Assembly (NCBI GenBank): GCA_021791495.1
Contig: JAJYWN010000072.1
Coordinates: forward strand, 1-40,181
From: Bacillota bacterium
GTDB lineage: Bacteria > Bacillota > Sulfobacillia > JAJYWN01
Direction: 5' to 3'
DNA length: 40,181 bases
Below are positions 1 to 7,375 of the stretch, in pieces. The position numbers and the translations under genes are program-made. The notes beneath the pieces were generated by a model, which saw only the letters and a list, made by a program, of their open reading frames with translations, was not told the DNA's origin and searched no databases. Each line of letters opens with the position of its first letter. Within the stretch, counting starts at the first letter, position 1.

Positions 1-423
1 TTGGGACGGTTTTCCGCCAAAATCTAATGGGTGTCTCGTGGCTACCGCTAGAATTCTGGCGGAAATCGGCCTCCAATAGTCTGACAAAGACAAAACCTAG
101 CGTTTTCCGCGGGTGAGGGTGCCACGTTTTGGCGGTTCTCCTCCTCTGCCCCCTTCCTGGTGAGCTTCGAAGCCACGACGGTTCACACTGTCGAGGTTGG
201 CGAACCCGGATCGGACGAGTGGGTAAGGCAGGGGCCAGGGATGCTCCCTTGATTCCCAGAGGGTCCTTTAGGGCCGGGGGGGACTGCCCGCCCAGAGGCA
301 CACGCCGGTGTAGGTGGTGTTTCCGCAGGTAGGCTGCTTCCCTCCCGGTTAGGGGGCTAGGAGCCTGTCGGGCAAATCCTCTTAGGATAGGGTTTACCAG
401 GCCAGACGGAGAACTGGAAGGAT
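1..423. other. Non-coding stretch with dispersed TTTTGGCGG-type repeats
   Basis: No credible gene is seen here; the one open frame (129-332, +) has no recognisable domain. The left part holds a 12-bp inverted pair, TTTCCGCCAAAA at 11-22 and TTCTGGCGGAAA at 54-65 (one mismatch), plus partial copies GTTTTCCGC at 102-110 and TTTTGGCGG at 127-135. The region just before 424 (from about 358, GAGCCTGTCGGGCAAATCC) may be the left end and leader of the transposase remnant that follows. That is inferred from position only; no terminal repeat partner was found. Confidence 0.4.
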
Positions 424-510
424 ATGAGGACATTCATTCCATACGAGCAGAATCACTCCTTCCTGTTGCCCCCGGACTTGCGTGAGTGGCTACCTGAAGG
501 GTTTTTGGCG
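424..510 (+). pseudogene. IS1182-type transposase N-terminus, broken
   Basis: The ATG at 424 opens a frame whose first residues (MRTFIPYEQ...LLPPDLREWLPEGFLA) are the typical N-terminus of IS1182-family DDE transposases. After residue 29 the frame stops matching the family and ends at 594. The missing continuation lies immediately downstream on the opposite strand (511-639). The family match is from recognised sequence style, not a search. The rest of the transposase, with its catalytic acids, is absent from the window. Confidence 0.7.
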
Positions 511-639
511 CTGGATCAGCAGTTTCACCATCATCGCCGGGTGGTACGCCGGGTGTCCCCGGTCGTCGTCTTCATAGACACGATAAGTCTCTGAAAGGTC
601 CAGGGTGTCCACCACGTCGCTGATGAGCGAGGCCCACGC
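511..639 (-). pseudogene. Inverted continuation of the IS1182-type transposase
   Basis: Read on the minus strand, these 43 codons give the segment that normally follows EGFLA in this transposase family. Recognisable parts are SLISDVVDTLDLSETY, then a VYEDDDRGHPAYHP block and MMVKLLI. Joining 424-510 to the reverse complement of 511-639 restores a continuous N-terminal domain. The simplest reading is a local inversion of about 0.13 kb, with a GCG triplet shared at the junction. Beyond 640 the family sequence does not resume, so a second break or deletion is also needed. Confidence 0.7.
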
Positions 640-769
640 TATGCAAACCCGCAAAGCGGGCCACCCGAAAGGGGCTTTGTCGGCTTTTCATTTTGAAGTG
701 ACCACCAGCAAGCCGTCAGCTGTTGTGAGGTAGTCCTATCCACCTTGAACGACTTCGCCCGGTGGTCTT
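640..769. other. Insertion-sequence debris with short hairpins
   Basis: There is no gene. The palindrome CCCGC-AAA-GCGGG lies at 648-660. CAAAGC (652-657) can also pair with GCTTTG (674-679). From 678, TGTCGGCTTTTCATTTTGAA followed by GTGACCACC looks like an IS21-type terminus (begins TG, AT-rich, then GTGACC). No transposase of that family is present and the call is weak. It would fit a nested IS scar. Confidence 0.3.
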
Positions 770-1285
770 TCATGAGGGAGCCAAAGACGAGGTCGGGGAC
801 ATCGCCGGAGTCTCGGCTCCGGCGCGGCTCTTGAACATCAGCGTCAACTCACCGGTGAGAACAGTCGTGCCTTTCTGGTTGATGGCTGCCAGTTCCACCA
901 CGACCAGCCCTGACCCGCGACCGCCCAGCACTCTGGTGCGTTTGACGGTCATCTCCCCGTGAATAGTGTCGCCGGCCCGCACCGGTTCCTTGAAACGCAG
1001 CTCATTGATACCCATGAAGGCCACCACTGTGCCATCCAGAACCCCCAGCCGCGACACCAGGCCGATCAGAAAGGACAGGGTCAGCATGCCGTGGGCGATG
1101 CGGGAACCGAAAATAGTGGTCTTGGCGAACTCCTCGTCGGTGTGCAGCGGGTTGAAATCGCCGGTGAGGCTGGCAAAGGCGGCGATGTCCGCCTCGGTGA
1201 CCGTGCGCGAAGGAGTGATCATCTTATCGCCGGCACTGAAATCCTCGGCGTATTTGCCCAAAAGGGGGCCCATGGTGCTTGTCAT
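770..1285 (-). CDS. MaoC-like (R)-hydratase / dehydratase
   Basis: 171-aa single hot-dog domain protein of the MaoC-like dehydratase family. Members hydrate trans-2-enoyl-CoA thioesters to (R)-3-hydroxyacyl-CoA, in fatty-acid or polyhydroxyalkanoate metabolism or in substrate-specific pathways. The hydratase-2 motif is visible at residues 40-48 (LTGDFNPLH), with the catalytic pair Asp43 and His48. The last 20 or so residues are a low-complexity tail outside the fold. The ATG at 1285 follows GGGAGG at a good distance; Met5 is an alternative start. It is transcribed divergently from plsY across 216 bp. The acyl substrate cannot be told from sequence. Confidence 0.88.
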   Translation of the reverse strand: MTSTMGPLLGKYAEDFSAGDKMITPSRTVTEADIAAFASLTGDFNPLHTDEEFAKTTIFGSRIAHGMLTLSFLIGLVSRLGVLDGTVVAFMGINELRFKEPVRAGDTIHGEMTVKRTRVLGGRGSGLVVVELAAINQKGTTVLTGELTLMFKSRAGAETPAMSPTSSLAPS

Positions 1286-1501
1286 GGAGAGATACCTCCC
1301 AGTACTAGATTAGAATGGCCCGAGGCGAAGCGGCCGAGCCTCCGCCGGCAGGTCGTGTTCGCCCTCAGTCGTTCGGAAACCTGCCTGGGCAGGAGCCACC
1401 GCGGACGTGACCGAATAAGCCTACCCGAAAAGGGCAAAGCAGTAAGGGGTAAGAGTTATGGCGGCGTGGCGGACCTGAACGTTCCGTGGGAGGGATGAAC
1501 C

Positions 1502-2086
1502 GTGCAAGGCGCGGACGTGGTGCTGGTGGTTCTGGGCTATGTCCTTGGCTCCATTCCGTCGGGTTACATCTGGTCGCGTCTGGTCAAGGGGGTCGACGTC
1601 CGTTCGACCGGTAGCGGCAACGTGGGCGGCATGAACGTGGCGCGGAACGTGAGCCCCTTGGCCGGAATTCTGACCGGTGTCACCGATGCCGGCAAGGGTG
1701 CCCTGGCTACGTGGCTTGCCCTCAGTTTCGGCAGCGGCCCCGCCGTGGCCATGGCCGCCGCCGTCTTGGCCGTGCTGGGCCATAACTACATGCTCTTCCT
1801 GGGTTTCCGCGGCGGTAAAGGGCTGGGTGTCACCATCGGCTCACTCCTGGTGCTGGCGCCCGTGGCTATCATCTACGCCGCGCTGGCCATAGTGCTGGCT
1901 TCCGTCATTCTCCGCGACACCAACACCGGCACCGGCATCGGCGCCCTCCTGATCTGGGCCGCCTTCTGGCTGGGCTTCCATAGCGCAACCTGGGCCCTTT
2001 TCGGGCTGGCCGTGGGGCTGGTGATCTTCTCCAAGCACGTGGGAGATGTGCGGGCCTACCTGAAAGGGCGGCGTCAGTTGGTCTAG
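1502..2086 (+). CDS. plsY: Glycerol-3-phosphate acyltransferase PlsY
   Basis: 194-aa polytopic membrane enzyme that transfers an acyl group from acyl-phosphate to sn-glycerol-3-phosphate, giving lysophosphatidic acid, the first step of bacterial phospholipid synthesis. All PlsY signatures are present: GSIPSGY near residue 16, DVRSTGSGNVGGMNVAR at about 32-48, DAGKG near 62, and GHNYMLFLGFRGGKGLGVT at about 87-105. Five or so hydrophobic segments match the family, and the length is normal. The start is GTG, preceded by GGAGGG. The gene stands alone and ends 3 bp before the convergent acetyltransferase stop at 2090, with no clear terminator between. Confidence 0.95.
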   Translation: MQGADVVLVVLGYVLGSIPSGYIWSRLVKGVDVRSTGSGNVGGMNVARNVSPLAGILTGVTDAGKGALATWLALSFGSGPAVAMAAAVLAVLGHNYMLFLGFRGGKGLGVTIGSLLVLAPVAIIYAALAIVLASVILRDTNTGTGIGALLIWAAFWLGFHSATWALFGLAVGLVIFSKHVGDVRAYLKGRRQLV

Positions 2087-2089
2087 CGG

Positions 2090-2638
2090 TCAGGCGGGAC
2101 GGTCAGGCACGAGCCGGCGGAATTCGTCCGCCAGCACCTCCATCATGACCTCGTCGTGGTAGCGGCCGCCGGTGAACCGGTGCTCCTTCATCACGCCCAC
2201 TACCTTGTAGCCGCACTTCTCGTAGGAGCGGATGGCCCGCCGGTTGTCGGAGTAGGCGGTCAGGACGACCTTGTGAAGGTTCAGGGTATCGAAGGCGTGC
2301 CGCAGCAGCGTGCGCATGGCGTCGGTCCCGTAACCGTTCCCCCAGTGCTCTTTGGCGCCGATGACGATGCCCGCCGTGGCGTGGCGGTGTCGCCAGTCGA
2401 TCCCGTGCAGGCCGATCTGGCCGAGGTATTCACCGTCCAGGGTCTCCATGGTGAAGTGGCGGTCGTTAGGTGAATCGCCCCGCGCCGCCGCCTCGATCCA
2501 CTTCTCCTCCGCCACCGAGGAGATGGGCCCGGCCATGGTGAGATAGCGGGTAACCTCCGGGTCGTTGATCCATCTGACGGCGTTCTCCAAATCCCGCCGT
2601 TCGATGGCCCGTATCCTTACCTTATCCCCTGTGAGCAC
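2090..2638 (-). CDS. GNAT acetyltransferase, RimJ/RimL type
   Basis: 182-aa single-domain GCN5-related N-acetyltransferase. The N-terminus (LTGDKVRIRAIERRDLENAVRWINDPEV) is the usual RimJ/RimL opening. The acetyl-CoA pyrophosphate loop is GAKEHWGNGYGTDAM, and the C-terminal NRRAIRSYEKCGYKVVG block is the conserved helix-strand end. The family acetylates protein N-termini, amino sugars, polyamines or antibiotics; the substrate here is unknown. The frame stays open far upstream, but I choose GTG at 2638 because GGAGGG sits 6 nt before it and homology starts there. It lies 11 bp after the YczE-like gene and is probably co-transcribed with it. Confidence 0.88.
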   Translation of the reverse strand: MLTGDKVRIRAIERRDLENAVRWINDPEVTRYLTMAGPISSVAEEKWIEAAARGDSPNDRHFTMETLDGEYLGQIGLHGIDWRHRHATAGIVIGAKEHWGNGYGTDAMRTLLRHAFDTLNLHKVVLTAYSDNRRAIRSYEKCGYKVVGVMKEHRFTGGRYHDEVMMEVLADEFRRLVPDRPA

Positions 2639-2649
2639 TTGAAGCCCTC

Positions 2650-3423
2650 CTATTTCCCGCTTTCGGCGACGTCTCCTGAAGTGGGACGTACCAGCGACCT
2701 CAGCTTGTACAGAAGCCCTTGCCGAACCCCGGTCCGCGGCACAGGCACCCGTAAGAGCCAGCGTAGCCGGGGCAGCCGCTCCAAACGCCGGAAGACTTCG
2801 AAAGACCGGGCCACCGACCATCCCAAGACGAAGGGGCCGACGACGGTCCCCACCCCGACCGGCCCGCCCAGGAGGAAGCCGGCCACCAGCACGGTCAACT
2901 CCATAATGGTGCGGATCGTTCCCACGTTCATTCTGGTGAGGCGTGTCAGGGCCAGCATCAGCCCATCGCGCGGCCCGGCGCCCATCCCGCTTGAGGTGTA
3001 CCAGGCCGTCCCGAACCCCATCATGACATTGCCCGCTATCAGGAAAAGGATCTTCATGGAGAGAGCAGGGGGAACAGGCATGAACGTCGCCCGGGCGTAA
3101 TCCACCATCAGGCCAACCACCAGGATGTTCAGGAGGGTGGTCAGGGTGGGGCGGATGCCCAGGAAGAGGCTGACGAAAACGATGATGCCCCCGACGATGA
3201 TGGAGACCCGGCCGAAGGTGATGCCGGTGAGGGTGGAGAGCGCCTGGTGGAAAACGGACCACGAGGCCAGCCCCAGCGAAGCCTGGACGGTCATGGCCAT
3301 CCCCACGGCGAAGCAGAAGAGACCGGCCACCACGTAGACGTATTTCACTGCGAGAATGAAGGCTGCTTCAAGAGGTGCTTTCCGGGCCGACTTCAGGGTT
3401 GTCCGCCTGCCTTTCCGTCGCAC
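2650..3423 (-). CDS. YczE/YitT-like integral membrane protein
   Basis: 257-aa membrane protein with five or six hydrophobic segments between residues 25 and 205 and a basic C-terminal tail. The pattern of small-residue-rich helices (GLFCFAVGMAMTVQASLG, FGTAWYTSSGMGAGPRDGLM) matches the YczE/YyaS-type membrane proteins of Bacillota. One Bacillus member influences surfactin production, but the molecular role is unknown. The start is a GTG with AGGGA upstream. It is the first gene of a two-gene minus-strand unit with the GNAT. Divergent from the ATPase gene at 3631. Confidence 0.75.
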   Translation of the reverse strand: MRRKGRRTTLKSARKAPLEAAFILAVKYVYVVAGLFCFAVGMAMTVQASLGLASWSVFHQALSTLTGITFGRVSIIVGGIIVFVSLFLGIRPTLTTLLNILVVGLMVDYARATFMPVPPALSMKILFLIAGNVMMGFGTAWYTSSGMGAGPRDGLMLALTRLTRMNVGTIRTIMELTVLVAGFLLGGPVGVGTVVGPFVLGWSVARSFEVFRRLERLPRLRWLLRVPVPRTGVRQGLLYKLRSLVRPTSGDVAESGK

Positions 3424-3630
3424 GCTCTATCCCTGATTCCGCTACACGCGCTGAACTCCTGCGTGACGCGGCCCTCGGCACCGCACCTCCTGCTCAAGGG
3501 CGCGGGACTGCGGCCCAGGACATGCACCAGACTGGGACTTCCGCACTATTTTGAGTACGTAGATCGCGCATACGGAGGTCCGTGTCGCCGAAGGTGCGGG
3601 ACCTGGCGCGTACGCAAGGAGGAACCAGCT

Positions 3631-4746
3631 TTGGCTAAGAAGGGTTACGTCAAGAAGGTCTTCCCCGGCAACAACACCTCGCTGGGCTTTTACTCGTTCT
3701 ACGACCACATCATCACCCCGGACGCCACACGCATCATGGTCATCAAGGGCGGTCCGGGCGTCGGCAAGTCGACCTTCATGACCAAGATCGCGGAGACCAT
3801 GATCAACGATGGTTTCGACTGCGAGTACCACTGCTGCTCGGGAGACAACAACTCTCTGGACGGCATCGTTTTCCCGCAGATCGGTGTAGCCCTCATCGAC
3901 GGGACGGCTCCGCATGTGCTGGACCCGAAAAACCCAGGCTGCGTCGATGAGATTATCCACCTGGGCGACTACTGGGACGAAAACGGGATTCGGAAGAACA
4001 AGGCGCAGATCCTTTCCTGCAACCGCGACACCGGGCGCCTCTTCGCCCGTTCCTATCGCTACCTGCGCGCCGCCCAGGCGGTCTACGAAGACTGGGAAGA
4101 AGCGAACATCGAGGCGATGGATTTCGGCCGCGCCAACCGTACGGCCTACGACCTCATCACCGAGATCTTCGCCGGCAAACCCATCTCGCCGAAGACAGGG
4201 CATGAGCGCCGACTGTTCGCCGCCGGGATCACGCCCGCCGGCATGGTCAATTACTTGGATACCATCCTGCTACCGTACCAGACCAAATTCATCATCGAAG
4301 GCGACCCGGGCACGGGCAAGTCGACTCTGCTTCAGAAAGTGGCCAACGCCGCCGTCGAACGCGGCTACGACATCGAGTTGTACCACTGCCCGCTGAACCC
4401 GGCCAAGGTGGAGCACGTGATGATCCCCGGTCTATCGGTGGCCTTGACCAAGTCCATCGAACCCCATAACTATGTCCCACAACCCGGCGACAGGGTCATC
4501 GACATGAACACCTGCCTGAGCCCGGAAATCCGCGCCAAGTTCGCTGATATCGTCGCCGCGGCCTCCCGCCTCTTCAACGACCTGTTCGCCCAGGCAACCT
4601 TCTACATCGGCCAGGCCAAGAAAGAACACGACCGGATGGAGACCTTCTACGTGCCGCACATGGATTTCGCGGGCATCACCTCTCTCCGGGAAAAGACCCT
4701 GCACCGCATCCGCAAATACGCAGAGGAGAAAGGCTTCAAGGCGTAA
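3631..4746 (+). CDS. Two-P-loop ATPase, PRK06851 type
   Basis: 371-aa cytoplasmic protein made of two related P-loop NTPase halves. Walker A motifs are GGPGVGKST at residues 40-48 and GDPGTGKST at 224-232. After each comes a similar block (YHCCSGDNNSLDGIVFPQIGVALIDGT and YHCPLNPAKVEHVMIPGLSVALT), showing an internal duplication. This matches a Bacillota family of unknown function annotated as ATPase or putative nucleotide kinase. The frame is open from 3247, but TTG at 3631 is chosen because AAGGAGG lies just upstream and the first domain starts there. A small unknown gene follows after 14 bp. Confidence 0.8.
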   Translation: MAKKGYVKKVFPGNNTSLGFYSFYDHIITPDATRIMVIKGGPGVGKSTFMTKIAETMINDGFDCEYHCCSGDNNSLDGIVFPQIGVALIDGTAPHVLDPKNPGCVDEIIHLGDYWDENGIRKNKAQILSCNRDTGRLFARSYRYLRAAQAVYEDWEEANIEAMDFGRANRTAYDLITEIFAGKPISPKTGHERRLFAAGITPAGMVNYLDTILLPYQTKFIIEGDPGTGKSTLLQKVANAAVERGYDIELYHCPLNPAKVEHVMIPGLSVALTKSIEPHNYVPQPGDRVIDMNTCLSPEIRAKFADIVAAASRLFNDLFAQATFYIGQAKKEHDRMETFYVPHMDFAGITSLREKTLHRIRKYAEEKGFKA

Positions 4747-4760
4747 GCCATGAACTAAGC

Positions 4761-5192
4761 ATGGCCAGAGTGCTCGAAGGTCCGATCTGGGTTTACATCC
4801 TTCCGGACGACCTGGACCCCGGTCCCGTGGCGGGAAAATGGCTGTACCGCGCACGGTTCGGGCTCCTCGCCCTGTCCGTGCACATCCTCGGACGGCTGGT
4901 GGATAACGGAGTGGTGGCGGCGGCCAAGTACGCGCGGGGCGACCCGGAGGGGCGCTATGGCACCGCCGCGGACCGTTTCCAAGCTGGCGAGCCTTCACTC
5001 CTTTGCCTCTACACCCGTAAGCCGAAAGACCGGGAAGTGAAAGGAGTCTTCGAGGCTCTGACGAGTCTGGAGACAGAGATCTGGGTGGCGGAGACGGCCG
5101 CCGGTCCAGGAAGGAACCGCCACGACCGGCTGCCCGTGCGCATGGTGCGCGGGCGCAGACTGAAGAAGGAGCGCGGGGACGGGGACAAGTAG
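4761..5192 (+). CDS. Hypothetical protein downstream of the ATPase
   Basis: 143-aa protein I do not recognise. It starts 14 bp after the two-P-loop ATPase and ends just before a strong hairpin, so the two probably form one transcript. Third-position GC is high, as in neighbouring real genes. The first 60 residues are mixed hydrophobic with aromatics (WVYILPDD, FGLLALSVHILGRLVDNGVV), but no convincing membrane helix is seen. The C-terminus is strongly basic (RGRRLKKERGDGDK). The ribosome-binding site is weak, which would fit translational coupling to the ATPase. Confidence 0.6.
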   Translation: MARVLEGPIWVYILPDDLDPGPVAGKWLYRARFGLLALSVHILGRLVDNGVVAAAKYARGDPEGRYGTAADRFQAGEPSLLCLYTRKPKDREVKGVFEALTSLETEIWVAETAAGPGRNRHDRLPVRMVRGRRLKKERGDGDK

Positions 5193-5200
5193 AAAGACAA

Positions 5201-5234
5201 CAAGGCCGTGGGGCGGCCATCGCCCACGGCCTTG
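5201..5234. terminator. Convergent hairpin terminator
   Basis: A perfect 12-bp stem (CAAGGCCGTGGG / CCCACGGCCTTG) with a 10-nt loop lies between the plus-strand gene ending at 5192 and the minus-strand hydrolase ending at 5292. On the minus strand it is followed by TTGTCTTTCT, so it best serves the hydrolase transcript. On the plus strand there is no T-run, although the stem could still stop or protect that transcript. Confidence 0.75.
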
Positions 5235-5291
5235 TCGCGCCAAGTAACCCTGTTTGCACGCTGGAGAACCTTGTTTTCGTGTCCTGTTTCC

Positions 5292-6005
5292 TTAATAGGT
5301 GAAACGGTGAGTGCCAATGGTCATCGACCACGGACGGGCCCACAGATAGCTGTTGGTGACCGTCCGGAAGTCGAAGAAGTACAACGCACCACCGGTCGGA
5401 TCCCAGCCGGCGATAGCGTCGCGGGCCGCCTTAATGGAGTCGGCCGAAGGCGCGCGGTCGATGGTACCGTTGGACACCGGCTCGAACTGGTTGTTCTGGT
5501 AGATAACTCCCGCCAGTGTCTTCGGGAACTTACCACTCATCATGCGGTTGATGACCACCGCACCGACGGCCACCTTGCCCAAGTACGGCTCGATACCCGC
5601 CTCGGCCTGAATCAGGTGGGCCAGGAGCATGATGTTCGCCTGGCTGGCCTGGATGCGGGCGCTCGAAGCGGTCTTGCCACTGGTCGTTGTCTGGGCTGTG
5701 GCCGGAGCCGCCTGACCGGCCTTGGCGGCGGCGCTTGCCGCCGGCGTGCCGGATTTGGCTGTCTGGCTGCTAGGCACCTTAGTCGTCGGCGCCGCCGGAG
5801 TCGCCGGGGTCGTGGCCACGGCCGGAGTCGGAGCCTTGGCCGAAGCCGGCGCCGGTGCCGCGGCGGACGGCGCCTGGTCGGCCGCCGATCTCGTGGTTGG
5901 CAGCGTCTTGGCGGCGACCACCGGGGTGAGCAGCATCGAAGTCAACGATACGACACAGATTAGCAGCGCAATCAGAGGACGTCTGGCCTGTCCTAACTGA
6001 CGCAT
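5292..6005 (-). CDS. Secreted SleB/CwlJ-type cell-wall hydrolase
   Basis: 237-aa exported protein. It has an N-terminal signal sequence (basic start, then LIALLICVVSLTSMLL), an Ala/Pro/Thr-rich linker of about 80 residues, and a C-terminal Hydrolase_2 domain of about 115 residues. The domain shows LLAHLIQAEAGIEPYLGKVA with the expected catalytic Glu, then GAVVINRM, QFEPVSNGTID and a YFFDF...W end. SleB and CwlJ digest spore-cortex peptidoglycan in germination, and vegetative homologues act on the wall. There is no peptidoglycan-binding repeat as in classical SleB; the linker takes its place. ATG at 6005 is preferred over 6011 because GGAGGG is 7 nt away from it and only about 1 nt from the other. 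Confidence 0.85.
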   Translation of the reverse strand: MRQLGQARRPLIALLICVVSLTSMLLTPVVAAKTLPTTRSAADQAPSAAAPAPASAKAPTPAVATTPATPAAPTTKVPSSQTAKSGTPAASAAAKAGQAAPATAQTTTSGKTASSARIQASQANIMLLAHLIQAEAGIEPYLGKVAVGAVVINRMMSGKFPKTLAGVIYQNNQFEPVSNGTIDRAPSADSIKAARDAIAGWDPTGGALYFFDFRTVTNSYLWARPWSMTIGTHRFTY

Positions 6006-6110
6006 GTGCATCCCTCCTGTCTTTCGGGCAGTATGGATGGCACGCTTGGGTTAGGGCGCGCCAACGGGGCGCGTGGCCCCGTCGTTTCAAATGGCCGCTA
6101 TCCAGTTGTC

Positions 6111-6150
6111 AAAAAGAAAATCGGCGTTGCCCGCCGACGTAGGCATTGTA
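6111..6150 (-). promoter_or_regulatory. Hairpin with T-run in the hydrolase leader
   Basis: On the minus strand, TCGGCG-GGCAA-CGCCGA (6137-6121) is followed by TTTTCTTTTT, the shape of an intrinsic terminator. A TACAAT -10-like box lies just upstream (6150-6145), and a TTGACA overlaps the end of the T-run. The element sits about 100 bp before the hydrolase start and no other minus-strand gene precedes it. It could be an attenuator or a protective 5' hairpin, or it could end a short transcript. The sequence does not decide between these. Confidence 0.45.
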
Positions 6151-6237
6151 ACGCGCCGCACTCTTTTTCGCGACCCGCAAATATTGGGCAGAGTTGAAGT
6201 CCAAGGAAAAGCGTCGAAAAAACCTGGCGCCGCCCTA

Positions 6238-6267
6238 TTGACACGTACTCGGGGGCGGCGTTACCAT
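6238..6267 (+). promoter_or_regulatory. Promoter of hsp20
   Basis: TTGACA at 6238-6243 and TACCAT at 6262-6267 are separated by 18 bp, a plausible housekeeping sigma promoter 68 bp before the hsp20 start. No CIRCE inverted repeat is seen, so HrcA control is not suggested. Confidence 0.5.
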
Positions 6268-6334
6268 GGTCTCGAAGGTCAGGAAACATCAAAAGAGCAA
6301 TCAAGGTCAAAACCATGTGGTGGAGGTGGAACCT

Positions 6335-6775
6335 ATGACCGACCTTGTGAGATGGGAACCTTTCCGTGAGTTGAGGAGAGCGCGGGACGAGATGAACCGC
6401 CTGCTGGCCGACACGTTCTTGGAGATGCCGGGGCGCTTGGTTTCGTGGCAGCCGGCGACTGATCTGTACGAAACCGCCGAAGCCTTCGTCATCAAGGCCG
6501 ACCTTCCGGGGTACAGCCCGGAGGATGTCGAGATCACGTTCACCAGCGGGATTCTGACCGTCAGCGGCGAGCGCAAGACGGAAGCTGAAGAGAAGGCGGA
6601 GTGCTACTACTGCAGGGAACGCGGCGCCGAGCGCTTCAGCCGGAGCTTCCAGCTTTCGCCCGACATCGATACGGCGAAGATCAAGGCCGAGTTTAAGAAC
6701 GGTACGCTGAAAGTCACTCTGCCCAAACCCGAGAAGGCGCTCCCGAAGACGATCAGGATCGAGGCTGCGAAGTAA
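6335..6775 (+). CDS. Hsp20-family small heat-shock protein
   Basis: 146-aa small heat-shock protein, an ATP-independent holdase that binds unfolding proteins. The alpha-crystallin domain runs from about residue 38 (WQPATDLYETAEAFVIKADLPG) to 138. It contains the LPGYSPEDVEI strand, GILTVSGER, and the C-terminal FKNGTLKVTLPK signature. The usual I-x-I/V anchor is present at the end (KTIRIEAAK). The frame is open from 6266, but ATG at 6335 is preferred because a strong GGAGGTGGA precedes it and the protein then has the standard length. It is a single-gene transcript. Confidence 0.95.
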   Translation: MTDLVRWEPFRELRRARDEMNRLLADTFLEMPGRLVSWQPATDLYETAEAFVIKADLPGYSPEDVEITFTSGILTVSGERKTEAEEKAECYYCRERGAERFSRSFQLSPDIDTAKIKAEFKNGTLKVTLPKPEKALPKTIRIEAAK

Positions 6776-6871
6776 GCCCTGAACCGGCTCGAGCCCGCGC
6801 GGGAAGATACCTCTTCCGTACCTGCACGGAATCATAGTCTTTGCGCAGCGTAATGATAAGATCAGCGGACA

Positions 6872-6902
6872 GAGACCCCGCCAGTGCGACTGGCGGGGTC
6901 TC
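6872..6902. terminator. Perfect 14-bp GC-rich hairpin
   Basis: GAGACCCCGCCAGT (6872-6885), loop GCG, then ACTGGCGGGGTCTC (6889-6902) form a perfect inverted repeat about 100 bp after hsp20. Neither strand shows a proper T-run after it, so it may be an unusual terminator, an RNA-stability element or a mobile-element end. The terminator label is the nearest fit rather than a demonstrated function. Confidence 0.4.
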
Positions 6903-7348
6903 CACATGCGGGCCCGGAAACCCCCCACACGCCCACCCTCTGATGGTTGTGGGCTCCAGTGTTTGCAGACGTGGGCTGGGTCCCTTGGGCCCGACTACTG
7001 CCAAACATCCACGGGGCGAATCTCCCCGCCTCAGCCGAAGTGTGGAATTCTTGCCAAACCAGGCAGATGAAGGTGCATTTTTTGCATGCTGAGGCTTTAG
7101 GAGGTGTGTGTGAGCGGGGCAGACCGCCCCGGCGGAGGCTGAACGTGGTCACCGATGGGGTCTAGTTCACAATAATTGGTCGTTACGGTCAACCGCACCG
7201 ACTTGACCGGGATTGGTTTCCGGTGGGTATGCAAGAAATGCTCTTTCACGAAGCGCCAAAAGCAGATTTTGCTCACTCGAACCCGCATCGTCGGCCGGCG
7301 CTCCATCCGCGATCCGGAGCAGTATTTTGCCTTGGGCAGCGGGGCAAC

Positions 7349-7375
7349 AAAGATATCAAAGATATCAAAGACATC
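7349..7375. repeat. Three tandem 9-bp repeats before the ZIP gene
   Basis: AAAGATATC, AAAGATATC and AAAGACATC follow head to tail and end 14 bp before the ZIP transporter ATG. An AT-rich direct repeat at that place could be a regulator-binding site in the 5' leader. No known operator is matched. Confidence 0.5.

Noticed and set aside
636-680. GCAAAC and GCAAAGC strings resembling pieces of a c-di-GMP-I riboswitch
   Set aside because: The two elements are only a few bases apart with no intervening P1b hairpin and no downstream receptor helix, and they lie in IS debris.
1286-1501. Possible riboswitch in the plsY leader (CCTGCC-TG-GGCAGG hairpin and GGGCAAAGC string)
   Set aside because: I tried cobalamin, FMN, GEMM and ZTP patterns by eye and none fits; only a simple hairpin at 1380-1393 remains.
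2090-3262. 390-codon minus-strand frame as a single large protein
   Set aside because: Only the last 182 codons are a GNAT domain with its own GTG and GGAGGG; the upstream part is Pro/His/Arg-rich shadow of the YczE-like gene in another frame.
4432-5343. Minus-strand frame spanning the ATPase 3' end, the small gene and the terminator
   Set aside because: Composition is Pro/Arg/Ser-rich, it crosses a strong terminator hairpin and lacks any domain.
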